Part shown: one piece after another, positions 48,010-57,555 of the stretch | How the letters are laid out: every line of letters begins with the position of its first letter | Numbering within the stretch: the stretch's first letter is position 1 | From: Bombyx mori | Lineage: Eukaryota > Arthropoda > Insecta > Lepidoptera > Bombycidae | NCBI RefSeq assembly: GCF_030269925.1 | Contig: NC_085124.1 | Location: 12,834,001 to 12,898,000, forward strand | Reading direction: 5' to 3' | Length of the DNA stretch: 64,000 nucleotides | Translations under genes and position numbers: made by a program | The notes under the pieces: model-generated | Databases searched by the model: none | What the model saw: the letters and a program-made list of their open reading frames with translations, nothing else | What the model was told of the DNA's origin: nothing

Positions 48010-48335
48010 TATGAAAAATGATGAAATGAAATGAGATGAGATGATATGGGATTAAATACAATTCCAGTAAAATGGTGGTCATTTAATGAGATTTTTTTTC
48101 GAAATTGACTTTTTGGAGGATCCCGAGAAGTTACATCCAGCAGCTTCGTTTCATTTGCCCACAATTGTGCACTTTCACAGATTTTAAACAGTTAATAAAC
48201 CACCGTTATTACACATTTAAACCTGAAGAAACACCAAACAGACAAAATAAAACAAATCAAATTTTACAATTTTTTTTAAATGAAATACGTACTCAACAAA
48301 TGATCACGATTGACTTCCACGGTGAAGGACGATGA
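48010..48335 (+). mobile_element. BMC1-type LINE 3' region without the end tail
   Basis: Contains GAAATGAGATGAGATGAT, CTTTTTGGAGGATCCCGAG and CATTTGCCCACAATTGTGC, then AATGAAATACGTACTCAAC and GATTGACTTCCACGGTGAAG. The latter motifs precede the common tail in the composite copy at 27503-27918. Here the tail itself is missing. A similar upstream part is at 13065-13205. Confidence 0.6.
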
Positions 48336-48479
48336 TCCGTAATGACGTGTTTATGGTAAATAATTACTATAGATTGTCTGTAGATATAGATATAGATAGA
48401 TAATAAATATTTTTTCAGACAAGAAAGCGATCTGACATGGCATTGAAGCATACTATTCTGTATATTAATATATTTTCTC

Positions 48480-48710
48480 GTTGAATTCGATAAAGACTTC
48501 AACGTGCAATCTGGCCCATAGACACAGCCCACTGAATTTCTCGCCGGATCTTCTAAGTGGGTCGCGTTTCCGATCCGGTGGTAGATTCTGCGAAGCACTG
48601 CTCTTCCTAGGGCCAGTCTTAGCAACAACTCTGGTTTGAGCCCCGTGAGCTCACCTACTAGCTCGGTGAATCTAGAATAATCCCTCGAGGTTTCTAGAAT
48701 AGGTAGGGAA
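48480..48710 (+). repeat. Family C repeat
   Basis: CCATAGACACAGCCCACTGA, the TTTCTCGCC core, GATCCGGTGGTAGATTCTGC and CCTACTAGCTCGGTG. The long GC hairpin is replaced by a segment (GATAAAGACTTCAACGTGC) resembling the LINE at 42879-43883. Confidence 0.75.
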
Positions 48711-49567
48711 AAAAAAATCAAATAGGAAAGAATTTATTAATTCTTTTTTTTACCCACGAAATTCACGAAATCACATTGAACGAAAAAAATCTCATGACAT
48801 CACAACTAAAACCTCCCGATCTTTCATTCTCATTATATCTACAACGGGGTTTCATTTCCAACGTTTGACATTGCTAAGTAAATCTAACTTATTAAATCTA
48901 ACTGGATTCGTAAACGTCTCCCGCCCGCCACGACTAATGAATTGGATCACAAGTTACATTGACCACGAGTTGGCAACGTTGTAGCCACAATAACCTTCAC
49001 TTGAATGGACTTGGTGCTTGGTACAAGTTACAGGAATGTGTTCGATGAATTTAGTTGACTCACGTCATGAAAACAATTGAATGAATCGTGGCTATGTATA
49101 GAATCTGATTTATTTATGTATAAGCACTAGGTTCCTTTAAATTTCATTTAAGCGTTATCAATTTCAAAACCATTTTACTTCAAGTTCGACGTCATTTACA
49201 TACTTGAGTATAATAATATGTTTTCATTACACAAATTAATTTCTTTAAACCTGATATAGAAATTAATTTGTATAATGATCCATAATGCCATAATGACAGA
49301 ATTGCTACATTTCTTTTGTATTCTTAATTTAGTTAGAGAATAAAACTCTGATTCTCAAATAATTATTAATTTTGATAAGAGAAATGAATTATTGGTTGTG
49401 AGAAGTAAAAAAATCGCCCTAGAATCAGACATGTTAAGTAAGAAAAACTGAATTTTTTATGTAGTATTTAGATGTAATTCATTTAAAAGAATCGTATATA
49501 ATATAATATCAAAAAATACATAAATATAGACAAAACTGGAAAATTAATTAAATTAAAAAAAAAAAAA
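48711..49567. other. No identified feature
   Basis: AT-rich sequence without a gene or a recognisable transposon. Confidence 0.4.
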
Positions 49568-49810
49568 ACTGGTGGTAGGACCTCTTGTGAGTCCGCACGG
49601 GTAGGTACCACCACCCTGCCTATTTCTGCCGTGAAGCAGTAATGCGTTTCGGTTTGAAGGGTGGGGCAGCCGTTGTGACTATACTGAGACCTTAGAACTA
49701 TATCTCAAGGTGTGTGGCGCATTTACGTTGTAGATGTCTATGGGCTCCAGTAACCACTTAACACCAGGTGGGCTGTGAGCTCGTCCGCACATCTAAGCAA
49801 TAAAAAAAAA
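49568..49810 (+). repeat. BMC1-type 3' tail, complete tail
   Basis: Clean family A copy from ACTGGTGGTAGGACCTC to AGCAATAAAAAAAA, one of the least mutated in the window. Confidence 0.85.
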
Positions 49811-50750
49811 TAAAAAAAAATTCACCTATAAAGATCAGCTTACATAATTTATTTACAATAACACAAATCGCTATTTCTTGCATTTTACACCACACTCCAC
49901 TCGACTTATAAGACGAGCAGTTACCTAAATGTTTGCAATTGTCCGCTAATGTGATAGTATTCGGGTCGTTACATTCGATTTAGACGATTACTGTCCGACA
50001 TTACGCCTTAATATCTAAATGAATTCTTCGGAATAGATTTATTTGGATTTCCAATGAGATTTTAGATTTAATTGAATTCATTCAATCTTTATTGCTGTTT
50101 GGATTTCATTATTGATATTGATCTTTCGATTTTCGGTTAGTGTTAAAGCTATAGAATGCATTTTATTGTTTCTATCCAGTCCGACAAGGTGGTACGACCA
50201 AATCCGCACCACACTAGAGATCCCATTCCACGACGCCCTTCATGCAGCCAATGATCGGAGGCGCTGGCGGGACATCACAAGGAGTAAAATCATGTCGAAT
50301 TATAATGGTCACGACCCTCAGCAGTGAGGAAACGACACGAGGAGGGAGAGTTTCCACTGTTGCTATTGCTAATATTTGCGTAAAACTAGTCGAGCTGATT
50401 TTAAAACCGTCCAACTATTTCATTTTAATCGATAATCAGACTTAAAATTTCATTGCGATTTTTAATGTGTTTTCTTTTAATTCTGATTTAGATTTATGAT
50501 ATAAACGGTAGAAGGTTTTCATTTGCTTGGTCACGGTCAAAACTATGCAACGTAGCCGTCTGGTATAAGATTTATGCCCTCTTATGCGCCTATCTGTGAC
50601 CGGTTGCATGTACAGGTACCGCCACTCTGCCTATTCTTGCAGGCATGCAAACGTGCGTTCCACCGTGAAATATAGTACAGCCATCATAAGAACTACTTCC
50701 CACCAAGTAGTTAAAGAAGAAAGTAATGCTTCGGTTCTCAGATTTCCAAA

Positions 50751-51168
50751 TCTGTATATTAATACGTGAAACAAAAACTTTGTATCCCTTTTTACGAAAA
50801 TTGCGCGGACGGAGGAGTATGAAATTTTCCACACTTATAGAGAATATAGAGAAGAAGTGCACAATGCTAATTATTTTTTTAAATAATGCATAAAAGATAC
50901 ATTAAATCAATAAAGAAAACATTACACACACTGCATACCATGTATTTGACGCACACACGCATGCATACTATTTATTGTCAAACTTTTGTTCTTGACGTCT
51001 GTTGTCAAATTGAGAATAGATTAAATATTGTTTGCCTTTGTTAATATTTTTATAGTGTAGTCTTGGCGAAATTTGTGATTATAGAAGTAGAAAATACAAT
51101 CATAATAGTGTACAAACTTACAATTCCAATTAATTATAGTCGAACTTCGACTACTGCGGGACCTCTAG
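50751..51168 (+). mobile_element. Non-autonomous Helitron, copy 4
   Basis: Begins TCTGTATATTAATACGTGAA after A. It ends with the perfect hairpin TAGTCGAACTTCGACTA at 51137-51153, then CGGGACCT and CTAG before T. It is the best-preserved of the four related copies, 418 bp, with no protein coding. A family A scrap (GGTACCGCCACTCTGCC) lies just upstream at 50616. Confidence 0.8.
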
Positions 51169-51407
51169 TAAATATTACATCTTGAAGATAAAGTAAGAAG
51201 CGTGTATTGGATTCTTAAAGGCGATGTAAGTAAATAACTCGCTCGGCTTTAACTAGGTGCAGTGCAATTATAAAGTTAGGCGGGGAATCGCTTCGGCTCA
51301 GTTTCTCGGCTGCAGTTTGTTTGTGCATCTATTGAATGAACTGGCACGAAGCTTCTTTACATGAATTCTCTATATATGCATCGGTCATAATTTCATTGAG
51401 ATTCTAA

Positions 51408-51597
51408 GCCCATTTCTGCGGTCAAGCAGTAATGCATTTCGGCTTGAAGGGTGGGGCAGCCGTTGTAACTATACTGAGACCTTAGAACTTATATCTCAAG
51501 GTGGATGGCGCATTTACGTTATAGATATCTATGGGCTCCAGTAACTACTTAACACCAGGTGGGCTGTGAGCTCGTCCATTCATATAAGCAATAAAAA
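51408..51597 (+). repeat. BMC1-type 3' tail
   Basis: Family A copy from CCCATTTCTGCGGTCAAGC to AGCAATAAAAAA. Confidence 0.8.
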
Positions 51598-52240
51598 AGA
51601 ATTAACCCGACGACGTAAAAATTATATTAACTCACATTATATTTGTATAGAAATAGAAAGTTGAAAATTGGTATCATAATAATATGGTATCTAAAGCCAA
51701 AGTTTTATGGCTCCGATATAAAGTTGGGTTTTTCAAGTTACGACAATTCCGCTTTCTTCTGTCGCTGATATTAAACTACATAATTATATTTGTAGTTTGG
51801 AAGCAGAACGTCTTTTTGAACTGAAAATAATTTCAATAAATGAACATTTATTGCAATCAGGTGTCAGTGAATTACTACAATACTGACTGAATCGAACCGT
51901 GAACAATTGACAATTGCTCGATTTACCACGGATATCATTCGAACAATACGTGAATAGACACGCAAAAGTATTGTTTGTTGTAATCACGTTAATGGATACG
52001 AATCCATTTAATTGGACATCAGTGTTATTTGATTGATTACTCGTTTGACTCTTACATTAATTTAACGTATTTATTTTCTTATTATTTGTGAAACTGGACA
52101 AATGTTGGGTCAGCACTTTGACTGTTTATTCTGATGTAAGTTTAACGTCATGGAATATTCTGGTCCATGCCAGGCTAGCAACCTCACAATATACTATGTG
52201 ATACGTAAGATCGCGACATTGGCCAGGTTCATTTTGAGTT
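51598..52240. other. No identified feature
   Basis: AT-rich; the minus-strand frame at 51784-51987 has no recognisable product. Confidence 0.4.
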
Positions 52241-52269
52241 TTTTTTTTTAATAGATTCTCAATATTTGG

Positions 52270-52552
52270 ACAAGCTTGAAGTCCAGTTTGGCCAAAGCCA
52301 AAGTGATTGCTCGGAAAAAGTGGAAGTGGGCCGGCCACATATGCCGTCGCTCTGACAATCGGTGGGGCACAAAAGTACTGAAGTGGAGACCTCGTACTGG
52401 ACGTCGTAACGTGGGCTGACAGCCAACGAGGTGGACCGATGACCTGGGCAAAGTAGTTGGTAGAGATTGGATGAGAAAGGCAAGAGACCGAAGAGAATAG
52501 TGGGCATTCGAGAAGACCTACACTCAGCATTGGGTTGACACGGGTTGAGGAA
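52270..52552 (+). pseudogene. RTE-like LINE ORF remnant with stops
   Basis: The plus strand encodes KWKWAGHICRRSDNRWGTK and VLKWRPRTGRRNVG, then a TGA, then QPTRWTDDLGKVVGRDWM, a TAG and YTQHWVDTG. This is the same reverse-transcriptase C-terminal region as at 13621-13914, but from a more diverged family and inactivated by two stops. Minus-strand open frames over it are shadows. Confidence 0.75.
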
Positions 52553-52721
52553 AAGAAGTCCAGTTGTTGTCAAATGGTTCCGGCACTCAAAGAGATTACA
52601 GAGTAAATGACGCTACACACACAGAAACATATATTATATCCTTAATTATACGGTATAAAGGTATTATCTTCAAAGCGGAACATAATAACAATGATACCAA
52701 TACTTCGTGACAAAAAAATTG

Positions 52722-52773
52722 AGCATGGTAGTACCTATCCGTGCGGACTCACAAACCTTCCTACCCCCAATAA
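52722..52773 (-). repeat. BMC1-type tail fragment
   Basis: Minus-strand scrap: GGTAGTACCTATCCGTGCGG, ACTCACAAACCTTCCTACC. Confidence 0.5.
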
Positions 52774-53067
52774 AGATCTGATGCTGGTACTAGAGCCTGA
52801 ACTGGCTTAGGAAAAGGCTTATTCTGGAAGCTGTTTCTCTTAGTTGCAATTAAAAAGTGAGACATAGTCTCGAAGCGCCACTCCATCAAGAGCATTATAG
52901 AATCCCTAAAAAAATCAGATAAACTTGATGATTCGTTGTTCGTCGCATGATTCGTTGGTCGAAATCAAATTTTTGTGACGCAATTAAACAAAAAACTTCC
53001 CAGTCATGTAGGTATGTGTTTTGTGTGCCAATACTATAATAATAGTTGTAATTTTAAGATTATCTAA

Positions 53068-53394
53068 ATGTTTTGTTTTAGATCTAAAGGTTTAGATTCT
53101 TTTAAATTTAAGATTATTAAATGTTTGGGGAAGCTTAACGACAGAAGGTTGGGTGTTCACATCACGTCGGAGGTCACCAGTTTGGAGGCTTATACGACAA
53201 AGGGAAGATCTTCCACCGAGCGGGTGACATTGCTCGGTAGACCGACGGTCCGAATGTTGTTGTTCGGAACTTGTATATATGCGCTTTATCTTGAAAATGT
53301 CGTAAACGAGATTCAGGCATCTGTCAATTATCTTGCGTTATATGGTGGCTACCCGCCACAAATGTTTGAGATGTCACCTATTGTTTTGTTATAA
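53068..53394 (+). other. Unrecognised open frame, 108 codons
   Basis: This frame is denser in GC than its flanks and has no stop for 108 codons. It starts within a T-rich stretch that resembles a splice acceptor (ATGTTTTGTTTTAG). The predicted protein has no motif I recognise; its C-terminal half is hydrophobic in part (MLLFGTCIYALYL). It could be a terminal exon, a decayed transposon piece, or chance. AT-rich sequence with AATAAA-like sites (53508) follows. Confidence 0.25.
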
Positions 53395-53766
53395 ACAATG
53401 TAAATTGATTGTAATAATTCTACTTCAATATTGTTAAATTGTTATTTTAATTTTCGATATATTATGTTATATAAACGTAAATTCATATGCTGGTTTCTGG
53501 TGCTTCAATAAATAATTCAAACATACTTACTAAAGCCATCTTACAAATAGACTTAATTACGTGTTTCGATCTTTAATTATAAATATAGTTAAAACAGTGT
53601 TCACGTCGCGGCTGACCTCTACATTACGATGCAAAGTTACTTGTGTTTATACAATAACAATTAATTAAATTATTTCGATTTAATAAATTTTATGCTAGTG
53701 TCGGCGATTTAAACTTTTCGGTGGTGCAAGAAATGTTGCGGGTAAATTTTAAATTTAGTAATTACT

Positions 53767-54056
53767 AGCTTGCCCGGCAGACTTCGTAGTGCCTCATTCG
53801 ATAAATAAAAGATCTAAACTTTTGTATAAAATAAACTTAAAACAAACAAAAGGAATCCGTCCGACAAGGGACACATCAAAGGGAAAACAAAATTGTTATT
53901 TTTATTGAATTCCGAGCATTTTCATGTTTATCCATCTTTTAAACCTTCTCTGGACTTCCACAAATAATTCAAGACCAAAATTAGCCAAATAGGTCCAGCC
54001 GTTCTCGAGTTTTAGCGAGACTAACGAACAGCAATTCATTTATATATATATATATA
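53767..54056 (+). mobile_element. RTE-derived repeat, split by an LTR element
   Basis: Begins ACTAGCTTGCCCGGCAGACT, includes GGTCCAGCCGTTCTCGAG and ends in a TA-repeat. The TA tail continues to the right of the LTR element at 55844-55851, so that element inserted into it. Confidence 0.6.
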
Positions 54057-54449
54057 TGACGGAGGAGAAACGCTGAAGGAATGTTTTTAAAAAGTGTGAC
54101 GTCAGCATTGTTGACGTCACGGTCATTAAGTTCTCGATGATGACTCATGTTTGGGCTTCCAAAACAAAACTTCACGAGAACTGCGTATATTGCACGAGAA
54201 GCATAACAACGTTACAGAGAGATCCGAACTGTACTACGGCTCGGACACGAATGAATAAACGCTAGACAGCACGGCCGTATTTATAGGACTTCGTACACGT
54301 CAGCGTGTTTACAAGTATTAAACACGTGAGCGTGTTTACAAGATTTTAAAGTATTGAAATTACAATAAAAGGGACTGTTTAACATCAATTTCTTATCACA
54401 GAGTAATTAGTTGATGATCAGTAGGTAAATACTCATATTTGCGCCGACA
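54057..54449. repeat. Left terminal direct repeat of small LTR element
   Basis: 393-bp terminal repeat with TG...CA ends. It contains a palindromic TGACGTCA-like pair (GTGACGTCAGC, GTTGACGTCACGG), a CREB-type site, and two CGTGTTTACAAG motifs. Confidence 0.8.
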
Positions 54450-54622
54450 CGGCCATACTGACAGGCGGTGCGCGCTCTGCACCGGCCTCGTTGATTCTCG
54501 TAGGTTTTTCTTTGATTCTCATTGACCTGCAGGAATAAAAAGTTTCTCTGAGTAGCGCATCTGTTATATTTGCGTTACTTGTAACTATGTAGGTTTGAGA
54601 CTTATTAATGCGATTTGATTGT

Positions 54623-55043
54623 AGGGTTCTCGGAGGGTATAGTAGGGTTCTCGGAGGGTATAGTAGGGTTCTCGGAGGGTATAGTAGGGTTCTCGGAGGG
54701 TATAGTAGGGTTCTCGGAGGGTATAGTAGGGTTCTCGGAGGGTATAGTAGGGTTCTCGGAGGGTATAGTAGGGTTCTCGGAGGGAATAGTAGGGTTCTCG
54801 GAGGGTATAGTAGGGTTCTCGGAGGGTATAGTAGGGTTCTCGGAGGGTATAGTAGGGTTCTCGGAGGGTATAGTAGGGTTCTCGGAGGGTATAGTAGGGT
54901 TCTCGGAGGGTATAGTAGGGTTCTCGGAGGGTATAGTAGGGTTCTCGGAGGGTATAGTAGGGTTCTCGGAGGGTATAGTAGGGTTCTCGTAGAATTCTCG
55001 GCGGTTCTCGTAGAATTCTCGGCGGTTCTCGTAGAATTCTCGG
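54623..55043. repeat. 21-bp minisatellite, 17 copies plus 3 variant units
   Basis: The unit AGGGTTCTCGGAGGGTATAGT repeats 17 times without a gap (54623-54979), with a single visible change (GGGAATAGT in the eighth copy). It continues as three 21-bp units of a related form (GCGGTTCTCGTAGAATTCTCG). Because 21 is a multiple of three, two plus frames stay open (RVLGGYS and GFSEGIV repeats). I do not regard either as a gene. Confidence 0.9.
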
Positions 55044-55104
55044 CGGTTCTCGTAGATTTATTTAAGGTGTTCGGATAAGGATGTTGTGTAGTGTGATGTT
55101 GTGG

Positions 55105-55266
55105 TGTACACTGTGGTACTTATGTAGTGGGCGTACACTGTGGTACTTATGTAGTGGGCGTACACTGTGGTACTTATGTAGTGGGCGTACACTGTGGTAC
55201 TTATGTAGTGGGCGTACACTGTGGTACTTATGTAGTGGGCGTACACTGTGGTACTTATGTAGTGGA
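55105..55266. repeat. 27-bp minisatellite, 6 copies
   Basis: Six copies of a 27-bp unit containing ACACTGTGGTACTTATGTAG and GTGGGCGT. Frames on both strands remain open because 27 is a multiple of three (TLWYLCSGR on plus, HYISTTVYA on minus). These are repeat artefacts. Confidence 0.9.
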
Positions 55267-55450
55267 ATTTTAGTAATCAAAAATAAAAACTTATCTTTGA
55301 GTGTTGATTTTGTTGCTCGACCTTGCTGTTTTGCGAAGTAGATGGCATTGGCTCATCGGCGGATGCTAGAGGGCAGTCGTCTTCCGCCGATACGGCTATC
55401 TGGTCACCAGGTTATTGCTGAGCGGAGGCGGCATGTGATCCCACTTCTGA

Positions 55451-55843
55451 TGACGGAGGAGAAACGCTGAAGGAATGTTTTTAAAAAGTGTGACGTCAGC
55501 ATTGTTGACGTCACGGTCATTAAGTTCTCGATGATGACTCATGTTTGGGCTTCCAAAACAAAACTTCACGAGAACTGCGTATATTGCACGAGAAGCATAA
55601 CAACGTTACAGAGAGATCCGAACTGTACTACGGCTCGGACACGAATGAATAAACGCTAGACAGCACGGCCGTATTTATAGGACTTCGTACACGTCAGCGT
55701 GTTTACAAGTATTAAACACGTGAGCGTGTTTACAAGATTTTAAAGTATTGAAATTACAATAAAAGGGACTGTTTAACATCAATTTCTTATCACAGAGTAA
55801 TTAGTTGATGATCAGTAGGTAAATACTCATATTTGCGCCGACA
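55451..55843. repeat. Right terminal direct repeat of small LTR element
   Basis: Same 393-bp sequence as the left repeat, in the same orientation. It is followed by the rest of the TA tail of the host repeat. Confidence 0.8.
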
Positions 55844-56197
55844 TATATATAGAAGACTAGATATCAGTTTCCGATACGATTTGACGTTTCAATATATTAT
55901 GTATATTGAAGTGAAAACTTCTTTAGCATCGTTGTGATTCGAAAGTCGATGAAACGAAAAAGCGACAGTAAAATGAGATAGACATGTAAATTCATAAGAT
56001 TTAACGTTGGAGAAAATGAGATAGGAAGCATTAGTGTTTCTTATATTCTTGGTTCTCTTTGTGCTCTGCTTCGTACCTAATGTTCGTACTTAATACATTC
56101 TGAATAAATCTATGTAGTATATATTATTATGTATAAAATGTAAAATAATTATCAAACTTTGTATCACTATGATCATTACTAAAACCTACAATTCAAC

Positions 56198-56450
56198 GTA
56201 ACCCTAACAAGTAGGTGAGCTCACGGGGCTTAAACCTGACGACGTTGCTAACACTAACCCTAGCAAGAGCAGTGCTTCGCCGAATCTACCACCGGATCGG
56301 AAACGCGACCCACTGAAAAGATCCGGCGAGAAACACAGTGGGCTCAGTCTGTGGGTTAATTTACTCGCCGAGCCCTTCGTCGGAAGCGACTGGTTCGACG
56401 AGAACGAAGACGCGTGTAAAACCGACCGACCCAAAACCGATCCACTATTG
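56198..56450 (-). repeat. Family C repeat, long form
   Basis: The minus strand has the GC hairpin (56367-56403), the core (slightly mutated, CTGTGTTTCTCGCC) and GTGAGCTCACCTACTTG. Confidence 0.8.
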
Positions 56451-56723
56451 TCTTTTCCTACTTATTAGACAGCACAGCCACATTAAAAATAAAAGATCAA
56501 AAATAATTATCGACAAACATACTCCACGTATTTCCTTATTAAAAAAATATAACCCACTCCACAGAATTGGTCATTCCAAAAACCCTCGAACCGGCACGGT
56601 CCCGCGACATGCATAAACAAACAATGACACGTACAACGCATATGGTAACAATTGTTAATTAATTTGCCCGCAACGCGACTGTGTAACCGTCGCATTACCG
56701 AGTAATTATGTTTACTCAGTTGT

Positions 56724-57071
56724 TGTAATTTATGTTGGTTCGCAGGTTCGTGGAATGCACTAACAGAGGTTTTTGTGAGAAAAATATTTATTATCTATAG
56801 TGGCGTCGGATGACAAAAACTTTAGTGGTTAGGAAGCGCGCGCCGTTCGTTGCTTTGGTCACAGCACTGACTTCGTTCGCCTCAGGTCATCGGTCCGAGG
56901 CCCCCTCACCTCTCGTTGAACCCCGCGCACTCCCTCTTACAAATCTTGTTAATTTAAAACTAAGCTAAAAATTTACTAACTTCTTTTAACAAAACGAATT
57001 CACCATACAAACAAACATACACCAAATATACCAATCACAGCTCCAAATTTATATATAACGCATCGCTAACA
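56724..57071 (-). repeat. 3' LTR of BEL/Pao element
   Basis: 348 bp, in the same orientation as 61808-62155, ending CTAACA on the plus strand. No difference from the other LTR was seen on reading them side by side. Confidence 0.9.
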
Positions 57072-57144
57072 CGCCCCACCCCAGTGCTGCCTCAGCAGCA
57101 CTCACTCTCAACTGATAATCGAGCGATGCGCGTGACCGATCTAG

Positions 57145-57555
57145 TCAAAATTCCCATGCCCCACCCCAGTGGGGACTCGCGGGCGGTATGAAGGTCCATT
57201 TGATTCCGTGATTGGAAGCCTTATCTTTCAACACATCTTCGTCTAGATTTTTTATAGATTTCTTCAGTTCCGTATTCGCTCCTCGCAAGTTTGTTCCATT
57301 ATCGGAGTACATATATTGTGGCCATCCACGTCTTGCGGCCATCCTTCGTAATGCCATAATGAATGAGTCCGCGGTAAGATTATTGACTAGTTCCAGATGA
57401 ATAGCCCGTACCGTCAAGCACGTAAACAGGACACCGTATCTTTTTTCACGGCGTCTTCCCACCGTGACTTCCATGGGACCAAACAAATCCACGCCGCAGT
57501 AAGTAAAAGGTCGTTGCTGATGGGCCGTTCGCGCGCCAGGTAAGTCTCCCATTCT
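57145..57555 (-). pseudogene. BEL/Pao integrase core, cut off
   Basis: This frame continues the gag-pol frame after one TAA stop. It encodes most of the integrase catalytic core: first Asp in CGVDLFGP (residue 22 counting from the first Met), second in YSDNGTNL (residue 84), and Glu in HWGGAWE (residue 134). A stop follows immediately after Glu-Phe. The C-terminal part of integrase found in intact elements is deleted, because only 73 bp separate this stop from the 3' LTR. The integrase would not be expected to work. Confidence 0.85.

Larger units (their letters stand above)
54057..55843. mobile_element. Small LTR element (TRIM-like) with internal minisatellites
   Basis: Two direct repeats of 393 bp (54057-54449 and 55451-55843) begin TGACGGAGG and end GCGCCGACA, so both have TG...CA ends. 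They look identical by eye. Only about 1 kb lies between them, mostly two tandem-repeat arrays, with no gag, protease, reverse transcriptase or integrase. In the plus orientation each terminal repeat has a TATA-like TATTTATAGG and later AATAAAA, which fits LTR promoter and polyadenylation sites. No convincing primer-binding site or polypurine tract was found in either orientation, so strand is unassigned. Flanking TATAT on both sides could be a 5-bp duplication but lies in a TA repeat. Confidence 0.75.

Noticed and set aside
48293..48721. 142-codon minus-strand open frame
   Set aside because: It runs through a family C repeat and AT-rich sequence with no protein similarity.
54608..55078. 156-codon open frame of heptapeptide repeats, possibly a repetitive protein
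   Set aside because: It is a translation of a 21-bp minisatellite. A second frame is equally open, and unit length divisible by three explains both.
54623..55266. CRISPR-like array
   Set aside because: The units are contiguous with no unique spacers, the genome is animal, and no associated genes exist.
55058..55341. Open frames on both strands with nine-residue repeats
   Set aside because: They come from the 27-bp array and are open on both strands for the same arithmetical reason.
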